From Baylisascaris procyonis (taxonomy: Eukaryota; Nematoda; Chromadorea; Rhabditida; Ascarididae): 64,000 bases of DNA. The notes beneath the pieces were generated by a model, which was not told the origin of the DNA, did not search any database, and saw only the letters and a list, made by a program, of their open reading frames with translations. Within the stretch, counting starts at the first letter, position 1. Every line of letters starts with the position of its first letter. Position numbers and translations under genes: made by a program. Location: NCBI GenBank assembly GCA_037389465.1, contig JAZARR010000199.1, positions 248,001 to 312,000 of the forward strand, in the 5' to 3' direction. This document shows, one piece after another, positions 1 to 39,546 of this stretch.

Positions 1-58
1 AACAGCAAATATGTCACCTGCGAACTCGTCGTTCATGAAAAAGGGAAGAGAAGCTTAC

Positions 59-27959
<27,901 letters not shown>

Positions 27960-28250
27960 GCTGACGAGGCGGCTCAGAGCAGCACACGGTCAGCCTGAAG
28001 TGCAGTCAGTCGACGAGCTAACTGCGCTGTGGGCGTGCCGCACAAACTTCTGCTCTGACTGGTCGATGCTTCTCGCCTTTAAACGAAGCGGTGCTTGCCG
28101 CGGATCTAGAAGCTAGCAGCACCAATAGCAAAGCAAGCTTGCACCTATCCCCGTAATATGAAGCTTGTTGGGCGTGGCTAAGCCACAAAAAGATACACAT
28201 CTTAAAGTCGGCAATCTATTCAGACACCGAACACGCCCTCAAATAGAGAA
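27960..28250 (-). promoter_or_regulatory. Presumed let-2 promoter and 5' leader with GGGCGTG boxes
   Basis: Directly upstream of the let-2 ATG the base composition turns GC-rich relative to the flanking AT-rich DNA. Three GGGCGTG or CACGCCC boxes lie at 28031-28037, 28170-28176 and 28232-28238. The middle one is part of the palindrome GTGGCTTAGCCAC. Such boxes fit KLF/SP zinc-finger sites. The sequence CTCGTCAG ends one base before the ATG and could be a trans-splice acceptor. Promoter identity is inferred from position and composition. Confidence 0.5.
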
Positions 28251-29816
28251 ACAGACGAATTATCGAGTTACGAGGGTGTATTGAAAGTGGGAGTTGCTAT
28301 GAGAAGGAGATTAAGCTATAAGAATGTACTAATTGAGTGATATTGATGAGAAGGGGTACAAAATTCTTTGCGTAAAAATGAGAAGAAGAGAAAATTATGA
28401 CGAAAAAGGAATATCGTTGAGATGAATATAACACTAAACGATGTGTTCAAAGTAGAAATTCCAAATTTCTTTTTTTGAGGTATTATATTTGGGAAATGTA
28501 AGACTATGGGTCTTTGATCGTAACATTCAGTAGCAATGCCAATGTGTTATCTGCGTCATCTGCGTTTTTCCCCCTTTTTTACGTTATATTTTTGCCACTT
28601 TTAGATAGCAAAAATCAGTAAAAGTAGCAATTTGAATTAATAATTTTAACCTTCATAGTGATGAGGATTTATACTGAACTCATCAGTATAATATTTCTAA
28701 TATTGTAATTTTAGTAAACATAGGGGAACAAGTTAGCGAACCTTATTTAGCGCATTGCAATTGATTCGGCTTTGTTGCTGCATTTATCAATGTATTAAAA
28801 AAGTATTGTTGCCGATTTACTTCTTATTTTCTTGCTTATTACTCTCTATTCAATTTGTCAATTATGCAGTATTCCAAAAACAGGGAAATTTTTCTTGAAA
28901 CGAATTTAAATGGCTAGATATTTACTTAGAATACTTATTTCGATGCAAAAAAGGTTACCTTACTCGACCCCTCCCCCACCCCACCAAAAAAACAATTACA
29001 GGATATAGTTACCTAGTTTCTCATATTTATTAAATGAAAATGCAAATATTTCAAACGTTATCAACGATTTTATCAGAGCTGAAGAGTGTTAAATCTGATC
29101 GAAGTTAGTTATATTATTTGAAAGTTTCGGTTCATTGTCGAATGCTTTTTTCCGATGAGTTTGCAAGGAAATCTTGAAAGTTGAAGTTTCTGTTGAGAAT
29201 GGCATTATGAATCATCTTTGTTATCATTGCAGCTTGAGTTGTAAGCGTTCTACGCTAACGAAATTGAACTTAAACTTCTCAAAAAAAAAAAAAAATTCAT
29301 GTTGAAGTCAGAGAAGTGGTTTTTGAAAAAAAATTCCTCTACGAGCTAGAAATCTAAAAATCTAAGTTTAAAAGCTGGAAGAGATGGACAAAAGGATTCA
29401 TCGAAATGCTAATCCAGTGGATCGAAATATACGTGGAGCTATATTGTTTGCCTTATTATCGAGAGCACCAATATATTCGTAAAGTAATGACAGTGAATTT
29501 TTTCCCTTCAAAGGTGATCTCTTTTGATCATCGTAGTGAATATTTGCGGTGTATTTTTCCATCGGAAAGCCTAGAAGAGGTCATTTGAATAGAGGAAGGA
29601 AATTTTTGTGATTTTAATAAATCGAGCATATATTTTCGTTACTTCATTAAAATGCTTCTTCAAATTGATCTTTCCCGATAGGTTTTATTACATATTTTTG
29701 AATGAGCAAAACTTCTTTTGTAATTTTTGCGAGGCCGTCGTGCTTCTAATGTTGTTTTTATGTATTTTATAAGTTTTTACTTCAAAATTTATTTTCGAGC
29801 ACATTTTATATCAAGG

Positions 29817-29818
<2 letters not shown>

Positions 29819-29870
<52 letters not shown>
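29819..29870. repeat. (AT)n microsatellite
   Basis: Twenty-six perfect AT units lie in the AT-rich spacer. Confidence 0.95.
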
Positions 29871-29876
<6 letters not shown>

Positions 29877-32800
29877 GATCTGGATATGTTTGTCTGTTTT
29901 TCTGCTATTATTAACTCTGGAACCATTGAAAATCAAATCATAAGATTTGATGCGTACAATTTATAACGTAGTTTTATCTGCTGCATCAACTTCCGCTTTG
30001 ATCTGCTAACTCTTAACAGGATTTGTATTGACATCCGTGTCCCGGTTGATCGGATCACATTTAAGTCAATCAAATTGCAAAATAATTTGAGAAATTTGAA
30101 CGGAGCGTTCGGTTCCTTTCAAATCTTTGATCTATTATTATGAATGTTTCATTAATTGCTAGCAAATTATTGAAATCGCTAGCTTATTGAGAGGGAGTGA
30201 GCGGAATTTTAAAAATCACAATATGTGCTGTTCATGGCTTTTTTGAAAATTTCATTGAACAAAATAGTATTTCAGAGTTTGCATAAATGAGAAAATTTTT
30301 CCACTAAGTTTATTTAATGATTGTTTACTACTCATAATGAAGAGTTTTACTTTCGATTCATATTAGAAGCATGATCGGACTCCGTATTGATAAGTTTTGT
30401 CCTTGTGGATTGTTTGTAAGGCGCGGGTGTTGAAGTATTCGTACACAAGACCATCAGCTGCTCTCGCCTATGAGTTGTGGGTTTGTCAATGCCTAGGCGA
30501 TGCTGTTCATTGATGTATTAGATGTCTTCCAAGGGATTTTCTTATGAATTTTTTCCGTTGAAATTTGCAAATTATATGAATGAAAAGAATGCAGAATCAG
30601 CTAAACATATGCGTTTATTCCAGAGCATGAATGAAGTAGAATGTTGCCGCCATCATAAGATTAGAAAATATGATATTTTTACAAAAATCAAACTTGAGGA
30701 TATTTCGCTGCGCTTAGAATATAATTTACAACTAATATGCAAATTAATGGTCGAAAATACGCTTCTATGACGATATTAGAGCTCGCATATAGAGGCCATA
30801 TTGCAAGGCAATAGCAAGTGAGGCGCTGTGTAGCTGTGAAATGTGGATAGCCTACTTTACGCCATTAGTTTGCACGAGCAATATGTTTCTTTGCGGAGTG
30901 GCACACAAACTAAGCGATGCAGAGTGGGCCTTGCTATTTAGCTTGGCCTCAATTTCTTTGAACAGTCGAAAAATCTGCCTAAATTTTGTGGGAATTTTCA
31001 TATGCGTCAAGTTGTCCATTTTCGTGTGTTTATTATCTTTGCGTTATTTCCACATCTTGGTTCGTCTATCGGAGAGACGAAGAGATCTGTGCCAGTTTGA
31101 AGTATGGGTCAATTAGAAGAGATGCTTCAAAAAATTCTTCGTTTTCTTGAAACGTTCATGTCGAGTAAATGGGAGGAGTCAAAATTTTTAGTTTTTTAAA
31201 ATTGATATTTTCTATGAAAAAAATTAGAGCTCATAAAAAGCATTTTTTCGAAACGTTTTGAGCACCTTGAAAAATGGATATAAATCCTATAATTTAGATG
31301 AAAAAATATGCATTGACACAAATCACGTATTCTCTCACCTGCGATAATTTTCTGCATTTAAATAAATATGCAAAACATCATCGATTAATTAAATTCGACC
31401 CAAACAATTCTCAAGTAGCTTTCGTGAGCTCATCTGCAAATCGTTAGTGCAAAACGACTAGTGCGACCCATATTTTATTGTAGCAGATAAGCTTCATTCC
31501 TAGTCCACGGTAATACGGTACATCAATTTCTGCTTATTGCGAATTGAATTTTCTGGATTCGACGTGTTGGATTAAAACAACCGCATTTTTGACATTCGTC
31601 TTGTAATGATCGTCATTAGATATTTCTGTGGCACAAGTTTCGCACAATGGTATTGTTGCTGAGAGAAAACGGGTAGTTACGATCATGCTGTGTAATTTAT
31701 CTTGGTTTACCTTGATTTGCCTGGAAGGTGTGTTTTTTCTTCGACAATATATTTCGTCTTGAATCCCGTTGGACTATGGGAGCATATAGCAACAAGATTT
31801 GTCATTCATGTTGTTAAGGACATCGAATGTGAGGTGCAAGGTTGATATTAGACGCCTAGACGATTCTCCTAACTGATATGCTCAACCACGTCACATTCCG
31901 CACAACGATTAATCCCCACTTCTGCAATGCACTCTTCTTTTTTTTCTGCATTCGCAGACGTTTTCGCAGCAACTCTGCACTAGGTTTAATCCATTTATCT
32001 TGAGTTTTTTTTTTTTGTACGGATAAGCGGAATTACGATATGCATTATCCATTAGTGCTGCTGCGTTCTGTGATCATATGAACTATCGATGAGGTAGATG
32101 CTTGAAATGATATAATTGTGAGCATATTCTTTGCTAAATATTGTCGGATATTTAACGTTATATTGAAATGGCAAAAAAAATTCATTTATTCTATTTTCAA
32201 CTTTCTATTTTATCCGTTAAATCAATATAGGTTTATCATTTTTAACAGTGAGCGAGAAGTTTCGAAAATATTTGTCGATCAACTGATTTAGAGTGGTCTA
32301 AGCAATGTAGCAACTGTTATTGTGATGCTCTGACGCATCACCATCAGAGAAAGACGTATCTCTGTGTCGGAACGGCTGCCTTAGAAAAAAATGGATTTTC
32401 GATTAAACTCCCCCTTTTGCATCTTCTATAGCAATAGCACACAACATCGAAAGATTGCCAAAGAATTTTATATTCACACATAGGCTAATTCACACAAAAA
32501 TAGGGGAACTAATTAGTGAATTTTCTATTGCCCTCTTTGGAAGTTGTTTAAAAACATCAATTTATAGAACACTTCTTTTGTAGGAAATTATTTCAAATTG
32601 TACTCATTAAGAGAAACAATATGTCACAAAATTTATAATGTACATCCAGGAAAACAACTTTTCCATTCTCTGGAATAATTATGAACAACTGCAAAGAGAA
32701 TATTTTTGAAACTAAATCCTCTAAACTTCACAAACGTTGTCCACGAAAAAAAGCTTCGATAAAGAGTGACTGAACACTTTTCTGACAATCGCCTTGATAT

Positions 32801-34801
32801 TTTCTTTCTGCGGTTTCCGAAAACTCATTCAGCTGATCACGTTCCATCGTTTCAACAGCCAACCACATTCAGTGTATTCTCTTTCAAATGATTTACCTAT
32901 TGCGAGAAACGATTTGAGGTTTAAATGATGTGTCTGTTTATTTCCGCCTGAGTTGATATGCAACTTCAAGGCGATATCACTATGCAATACAATATCATAA
33001 AACTAAATAAGCTTATATAAGCTTTACTCTATGCTTGAAATTTATTAAAACTTATTAAAGTTTTATTGAGGTTTAAACTTTATGCTTATATATTAAAATA
33101 GTTATTTCGGTGGTACAAATACAGAAATATTTGAGAAAGTTTTATTAAAACGATTAAGGCGGCTCCTCTTTTATCATCAGTGAAAAAATTGAAAAACTCA
33201 GCCAACAACAGATATATACAAAGATGAAAGATAACACCAATACATATATAAATCAAAGGATCCCACAACATTCACTAAGAAATTGTTAGAGATGTGCAAA
33301 AAAAGAGAAAATTTTGAAAGCGGAAGCATGGAAACGAAAAATTGCACTGCCTAACTGCTGACCTTGCTGGACGTATATCGTTTCTCTTATTCTTAATTTG
33401 AAAAATAGTGGTTTTATTTATTGTAATTACTTCATAAGGAACGTTTTTGACTGAGTCTTAGATTACTGTGCAAGTATGCGATATTTTATTTAATTAGGCG
33501 TGTTGGTAATCGATTGCTTTTGCATGTCCACGATATACGAATCAGAGGGGAAGAGGGGAAAAGGGAGAATACTGTCATTGATAACAAGGAATTTGTGCTT
33601 GGAAGAGTTCAGCCCTTCAAAGAAAGCAGAATTTATCGATCTATGCGAAATCATTCCTGAGAATACCTGTAATAGGGACTGGCATTTACCTAGTTTGCAA
33701 GGATAGCTATTGTCCGGATTCGGATTTCGAAAATCTGCAAATGCTATTGTGATAGAGCCACTCAAAGAGGTAATTATATAAAGGAATAAATACGTCATAA
33801 AGTTACTACTATAAATGTAGATATATTATTCATTAATTTCCTCAACCATAGGGGAATGACATATGGTAGAAAAATTGTTTGATTGTGTACGGTGCCCATC
33901 GATGATTACCTTAGTTATATGAGATGCATTCACTTCATTTCTTCGACTTTTCGAAATAAGTTAGGCGGCGATGGATTTGTCACAGCTAAGGAAATGCCAA
34001 TTATAATATCGAATACTTGCAGTTTGAAGATTAAAGATAAAGGGTAAACCTGTTGAAACGTTTCAGTCGTCATCTTATCTCCTTAAGTATAACCAAAACT
34101 CTTGATCTTATTGCCCGAACTTGAAATACGAACCGGATGAAGATATAAATTTTTTCCCCATAGAGGAATGTGGTCGTTCGTGACATGCTCTTTGTGGCCG
34201 AAGTATAGTGTATACGTTCGTATATCGTAGAAGTAATATATGAAATTTATTTTTAGAATTTTTTTTTCAAGGGGAAATCTATTTTCAAAATTCATCCGAG
34301 AAATAAATTTCTATGCGATAACTTTTCATAAAATTTATGCAATTTATATTTATGAACTCAATAAACAATATTACTAAAATAATTAATTAAATAAATTATA
34401 AATGAATGTTAAAATTTGCTCGAAATAGATGTTTTTAAAATATAATAGAGGAAATGCAAAGATGTAATGTGTAGACATACGCTTTTGAGGATTAGTCAGC
34501 GCAATCGGCGAACAGAGACACATAAATAATTGATGCTGACGTAGAAAAAAATCTCCCACAGATTCGTGCCACATGAGGTGTTCTCGGCATTTGGAATCTG
34601 ACATTTTGCAAGCGGATTATTGCAGATGATGCCTAAAACTTAATAAAAAATATGCCGCAAATTCTCGAGGATATTTTAATAAATTATCAACTTTTTTTTC
34701 CAGCATTTTAGCTTCTTTTCAGCTCTTATACGGATCTTTTTTCCACCTTGTATATGACAATAATAGGAAAAAATCATTTAAGCAAATATGTCGATGTTTT
34801 T

Positions 34802-34804
<3 letters not shown>

Positions 34805-34840
<36 letters not shown>
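34805..34840. repeat. (AT)n microsatellite
   Basis: Eighteen perfect AT units lie in the AT-rich spacer. Confidence 0.95.
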
Positions 34841-34842
<2 letters not shown>

Positions 34843-36989
34843 CTTCATCTATATGCAATTGTTATGTTGGGGAAAAATGGAATAGTTTCAGCATTGAATT
34901 TTTGGCAGATGACAAGGATGTCAAAGTTAGAGAATACTAAATTTTTCAAAAAAAACCTATCTGAAGAATGGCTAGATTGTGCACTTTAACACTCCCACTC
35001 ATCACTGCGGGAAAAAGCAATAAAAATATTCATTTATGCATTTATGCTCTAATCATATTCTCCATGAATAAAATTTCTTCTGCAAAAAAATATTCGTCTA
35101 TTTCACTTCATAGATACTTAAAGTTAGGATAATAACAGTTGGTAAGTGGAACTTCCGGTGAGAAGCAAAGCGTATTTCTGTTTAATTATTTGTATCCAGT
35201 TTCAAGGGAAACCAGCGTGAATCATCGAGTATTACCTATATAAGCTTCCAAGCTTACACGTCAACTTGAAATAAGAATAAAAAGTGCGAATATATTTGCA
35301 TGCATTTTTTAATTGGGATGGTTTAAAATTTTTTCGGTCGGATCATTGAAAAAACCAATATTTTATGGCGGAAGACTTGTATAAGACCTCTTGATAGGCA
35401 AAATATGAACTCTTTATTTCATATATTTTATTATTTTTTTAGTAGCTTATGAAATTGACTCGAATAGTGGGTGGACCGCAAAAAATCCACTTCCTCTGGT
35501 ACGCTTCTTCGGTCTTCTAATCTGAATAATTTTAGCTCTAAATTGACCTAAACATTCCAGGCCTAAATTGTGCTTAGGACCGCCTTATATCAGATTTCTT
35601 AGCGAATCTAGCTTGAAGAGATGTCAAGTTGAGTGTTAATGCTTTAGATGATTTGCATCAAATTTTACAACTTTGACTTCAATGGTTTTGTCGAACAGAG
35701 ACACCAACGTGAGCATGCATATATGTGCGGACGTTAACTTCCCATAATGCGCTTTTTAAAAACACGAATTTACAGAGAATTTGATTTTTTTAAAGTTTTT
35801 TTTCTCCGCAGCATTAATTTGTCCATATGCAGTTGTTAGATTAATTGCACTAGTGGAATAAAAATGAACTTTTTCCCCCGTCAAAGGTCAATTGAAGCTT
35901 CTGTAAAACAATTTAAGACGACTACTTCGAAATTGTGAACTATTTCTCTATGAAATTTTCTCGAAATTCTTGCATAAAAAATTTCTGGAAAATTTAAAAA
36001 TCTATTCTTCATAAAAATGCCTGCTTTTTGAAACTGTAGGTCGTCTGATTCTATAAAAAATTCGATGCGCAAAAAGTATTTTCATATGAAATCCGATTGA
36101 ATGATTATCTCCAGTGAAAATTTTTTCTACTTCAAAGGTTTCTTCTCTCTCCTCTCTCATCTTCTTCTTGGTTTTTTGTGAAATTCATTATAATACCACA
36201 GAGTCATCTTAATAATATTGGATTATAACTTATCTACAGCAATTCTTCATGAATTTGAGTCCGTTCTACTTCTACTTCGGTACATTTAGCTGTTTCTCAT
36301 CGCGCTCTTTTCAGTCGATTGTTCGATTTCACAGCAGACTGAATGCGATTAGAAAATTTGTACAAGAAATTCAGTTAGAGGTTTGTTTGGGTCAGAAGTT
36401 TTTTGCGAATTGATAAATCCAGTGTGGAATGTTGAGACCATTGAAATCCGGATAAAGGATTCCTCAATCCGGGGAAATTCCGCACGCATAACCATCCCGA
36501 CAAAACCAAACCGAATGTAAAAGTCCGGTTTTTTATGAGAATATTTTGAGAACAATTTTCTCAAAATATTCCCATAAAATTCAATTTTCTCCATTAAAAT
36601 TCATCAACTCGCAAAAAAGAAAAAAATTTAGACGCTTCTTCCTAGTGTATCAGAGAATTTACCAAAGTTCCTCCTTCAAAAGATTTCAAGAAAGCGTGAC
36701 GCTTCATGTGTGTGCTCATGAATGTTTGTGTCTGTCTGTCTGTCTGTATGTCTGTTTGTTTGATAAGAAATGGAACAAAGCTATGGTAAGCGAAAGTTAT
36801 ATATCAAGAGAAAGAGTGCATTAAATTGGAAATAAAACAAAACGCATACCTGAAGGCTAGTGTATACACTCTCACGGTACATAGAAGGTAGGTAATAAAG
36901 AGCGAACTGCATAAAATGATTGGAAGAGAAAGCATTTGATGTCATAAACGTTTAAGATAGTCATACACCAAGGAAGCAGTCTATAGGGA

Positions 36990-37180
36990 AAGGAGAAAGA
37001 GGGGAAATCTTAATGCGCAGAGAGGAGAGACAGGGACGACGTCGTGCAGGAGGAGGTCTAACACAGGAGGAGGCCCTTTGCGAAGGGAAATGGGAGGTGG
37101 AGAGGCGGGGGTGGACCTCGTGTGGGGGAGACCTAATGCTGAGAGGAAGACCTAATACGAGGAGGGTAGCCTAATGAGCT
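36990..37180. repeat. G/A-rich degenerate tandem repeat
   Basis: This purine-rich tract repeats variants of GGAGGAG and GACCTAATG/AC (for example AGACCTAATGCTGAGAGGA followed by AGACCTAATACGAGGAGG). It is a minisatellite-like region. Its strong strand asymmetry (G/A on plus) contrasts with the flanks. Confidence 0.6.
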
Positions 37181-37360
37181 TTCTAAAATTTTTATATCTG
37201 GAGCGATTATAATGAATGACTCACACGAATTGTTCCGAATGCTCAATAACTCATTATGAGAAAAAACTCGTTTATTTGAATTTGAATTTTTGCTGCATCG
37301 TTCAGTTCATATTTTCAGTCTGTTTCCTATGCTAATAAGATATCGACTCATCGTTTCTTA

Positions 37361-37549
37361 TTGTCTACTGGGCGGTCGGTTCTAAGAGGACTCCGACCAG
37401 ACTCTTTGGCTCCGTTCTACCGAGCCCCTTCGGCAGGCGCCCTCACTGGGACGAGGGCGGTGGAACAAGTCCGGGTTCATCTTCCTAAGTGGAACAACGC
37501 TGAATCGACTGGTCAGTATCTGATGGCAGGAGAAGAGCATAAGCTCTGA
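37361..37549 (+). CDS. Short GC-rich open frame, unknown
   Basis: A 62-codon frame contains APSAGALTGTRAVEQVRVHL and ends in EEHKL and a stop. Base composition is much richer in G+C than the surrounding AT-rich DNA, which suggests a fragment of a gene or repeat. I do not recognise a family. It has no partner exon nearby. It may be a repeat-borne frame rather than a gene. Confidence 0.25.
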   Translation: MSTGRSVLRGLRPDSLAPFYRAPSAGALTGTRAVEQVRVHLPKWNNAESTGQYLMAGEEHKL

Positions 37550-39546
37550 CTTCACGTTACCTTACAGCTTTAGCTAAACGGAGAAAAAAGTGCGATGAAG
37601 AGCTATTTGTTCGTAATGAATGGTTCGTTGATTAAAGTAAGTGAATAAAGTAAATAAGACATCTTAATTGTATTTATATCGCAATAATTACTAAACTTAT
37701 TACCATCGCATTTATATATGACACCTAAACGTTCCACATTTCGCTTTACTTTATTTCGGCACATAAAAGTGGCACAGACAAGATGCGAATTTAATTCTTC
37801 GATTAGCCATCAATCGCTACCTGTTATTACCCATCTATGCAACTTTGCACTGTGTTAACGCGTATGTACTATGGGGGGATTATTCATGAATCTTGCAGTG
37901 GGATATGAACTGGATACTTAAGCTGGATTAAAGCGGTTCTATCGTGGACGTCGACCACGTATAACAGGTCTTCTGAAATCCTGCTAATATACTGTTAACA
38001 GGTCTGAAATCTTGATAATACAATGTTAACGTCATGATTAAATGATTTCTGTGACCTTGATGATCTTCGTTTTGTGTGACAAGTTGTTTTCCTCGCACTT
38101 GTGTTGATCCTGAGGTTGGTCTATCCTCATATTTGCCTTAGGGACTATAGAAAAGGACAAATGGACTGTGGACTTGCTTGCTAATCAAGGTGCATGCTTT
38201 CTTTTTGTTTGTTCTAACTCGTAATAAATGTGCTTCATTCCTAGGTGAGGTTCTGTAGGCTTCTGGAACGGTCATACAAACAATGAAAATAACAAAAAGG
38301 GAAAATTGCCGGAAAAACGCTGATTGCAAAGTAAGTAGCCGTCACGGGGGTAGCAGATGAGAGTTTGATGCTATAAGGCTGTTAAACGCCTCATTGATCC
38401 CGCGTTGATTGTTTCTATTTCGAGATGCAAAATTCAAAGAGTTCGCAATTCACTATCCACCCTAATTTGTAACTTAATGTGGATTTCGAAACATTTTCCC
38501 GTAATCTGTAAGGATCTGTTTTTGTTTCTCTAAATCTTCGTATTCATGGATGAAATAGCCTTCTTCGGGTGTTCGCAGCGAACATTTCCGTCCCTTTTAG
38601 TGCATTCACGTGAATGTAGCAATAGTTTATTTTCATCATCTCAGATGTTCCCCACAGTCAAAGTTTTATTGCATTTAAAGATATAGGGAATGCGTTAAGA
38701 TTATAATAGAAGCCGAAAAAACTATAGCTAGAAAATTTGTCTATCCTCGTTGAAGGACTGATTTACAAACTTTTGGGTGATTGAAGAATTTGCATTTCCG
38801 AGTTTTTTGTTCCTTTTGAATTCTTTTAATTCAAAGAAAACAACCAATAGAATTGCCGGGTCCCTCTGGAGTAGCGTTTCGCAATCTTTAACATTACCAG
38901 TCGACACCTTACTTTCGTCGTTACGCCGCATGAATCGACAGGTTAATCAAAACTAATAGGGCAAAGGTGTACAAAGGATTTCCTGTAGGTAAAGAGATGT
39001 ATGAGGTTGCCAAAAGCCTTTTAAAGAGTGTCAAATTTCAAAACATGAGACCTGCCAAAGCACTGCAGGTCTGAAATTTTGATATTCACGAACCGGCCAG
39101 GTCTAGCCGACAGTGCTGCTAAAACCCTCTTTACTCGTTTACTTGTTTGCCTGTTTTGCATGTTTATCGAATAAAGGAGAGCTTCGTTAATTACGATGGA
39201 CTAATTATTTGCTTAAAGTTTTATTATTGACTTTCTTTGACAAAATTGCTGCCATCCTACTCATTTAAAAAATTAAGAAAGGTAAACTTCCATTGAAAAA
39301 GTTGCAAAAGCCAAAATGTTAACTTTTAGATAGTACCGATTACTAAAATAGGGCAACTTTGTAAAGTTGCAGCTTCGTTTATACTTTAGAATTTCTACTA
39401 GAAATCTTTTAAAAAATCCGAGGTCTTATTAGCCCGGATTTTCTCAGTAACTTCCGTGACATTAAGAGTAAAGTATTAGAATTACAATCGCTTGATATTG
39501 AATTACAAGTCTGTGTTTTTTATCCTTTTATTTCAATTGAAAAAGG

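Larger units (their letters stand above)
28260..39546. other. Gene-poor AT-rich spacer between let-2 and RBMX2
   Basis: This 11-kb stretch separates the divergently transcribed let-2 and RBMX2 genes. It holds two (AT)n tracts, a (TGTC)n-like run near 36722-36760, a perfect hairpin near 36538-36570 (GAATATTTTGAGAA and its complement), a G-rich degenerate repeat and one GC-richer short open frame. No conserved protein, tRNA or other RNA gene was recognised on either strand. Confidence 0.6.

Noticed and set aside
28018..28200. Minus frame with a hydrophobic stretch (KLALLLVLLASRSAAS), considered as the let-2 signal peptide
   Set aside because: It has no donor in the right phase to reach the 7S exon, whereas the 27931-27959 plus 27584-27635 pair fits exactly.
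29819..29966. Open frame running through the (AT)n tract (poly Tyr-Ile)
   Set aside because: A simple-sequence translation artefact.
30841..31116. 91-codon hydrophobic plus-strand frame in the spacer
   Set aside because: Cys- and Leu-rich AT-biased sequence with no splice partners or family signature; likely chance.
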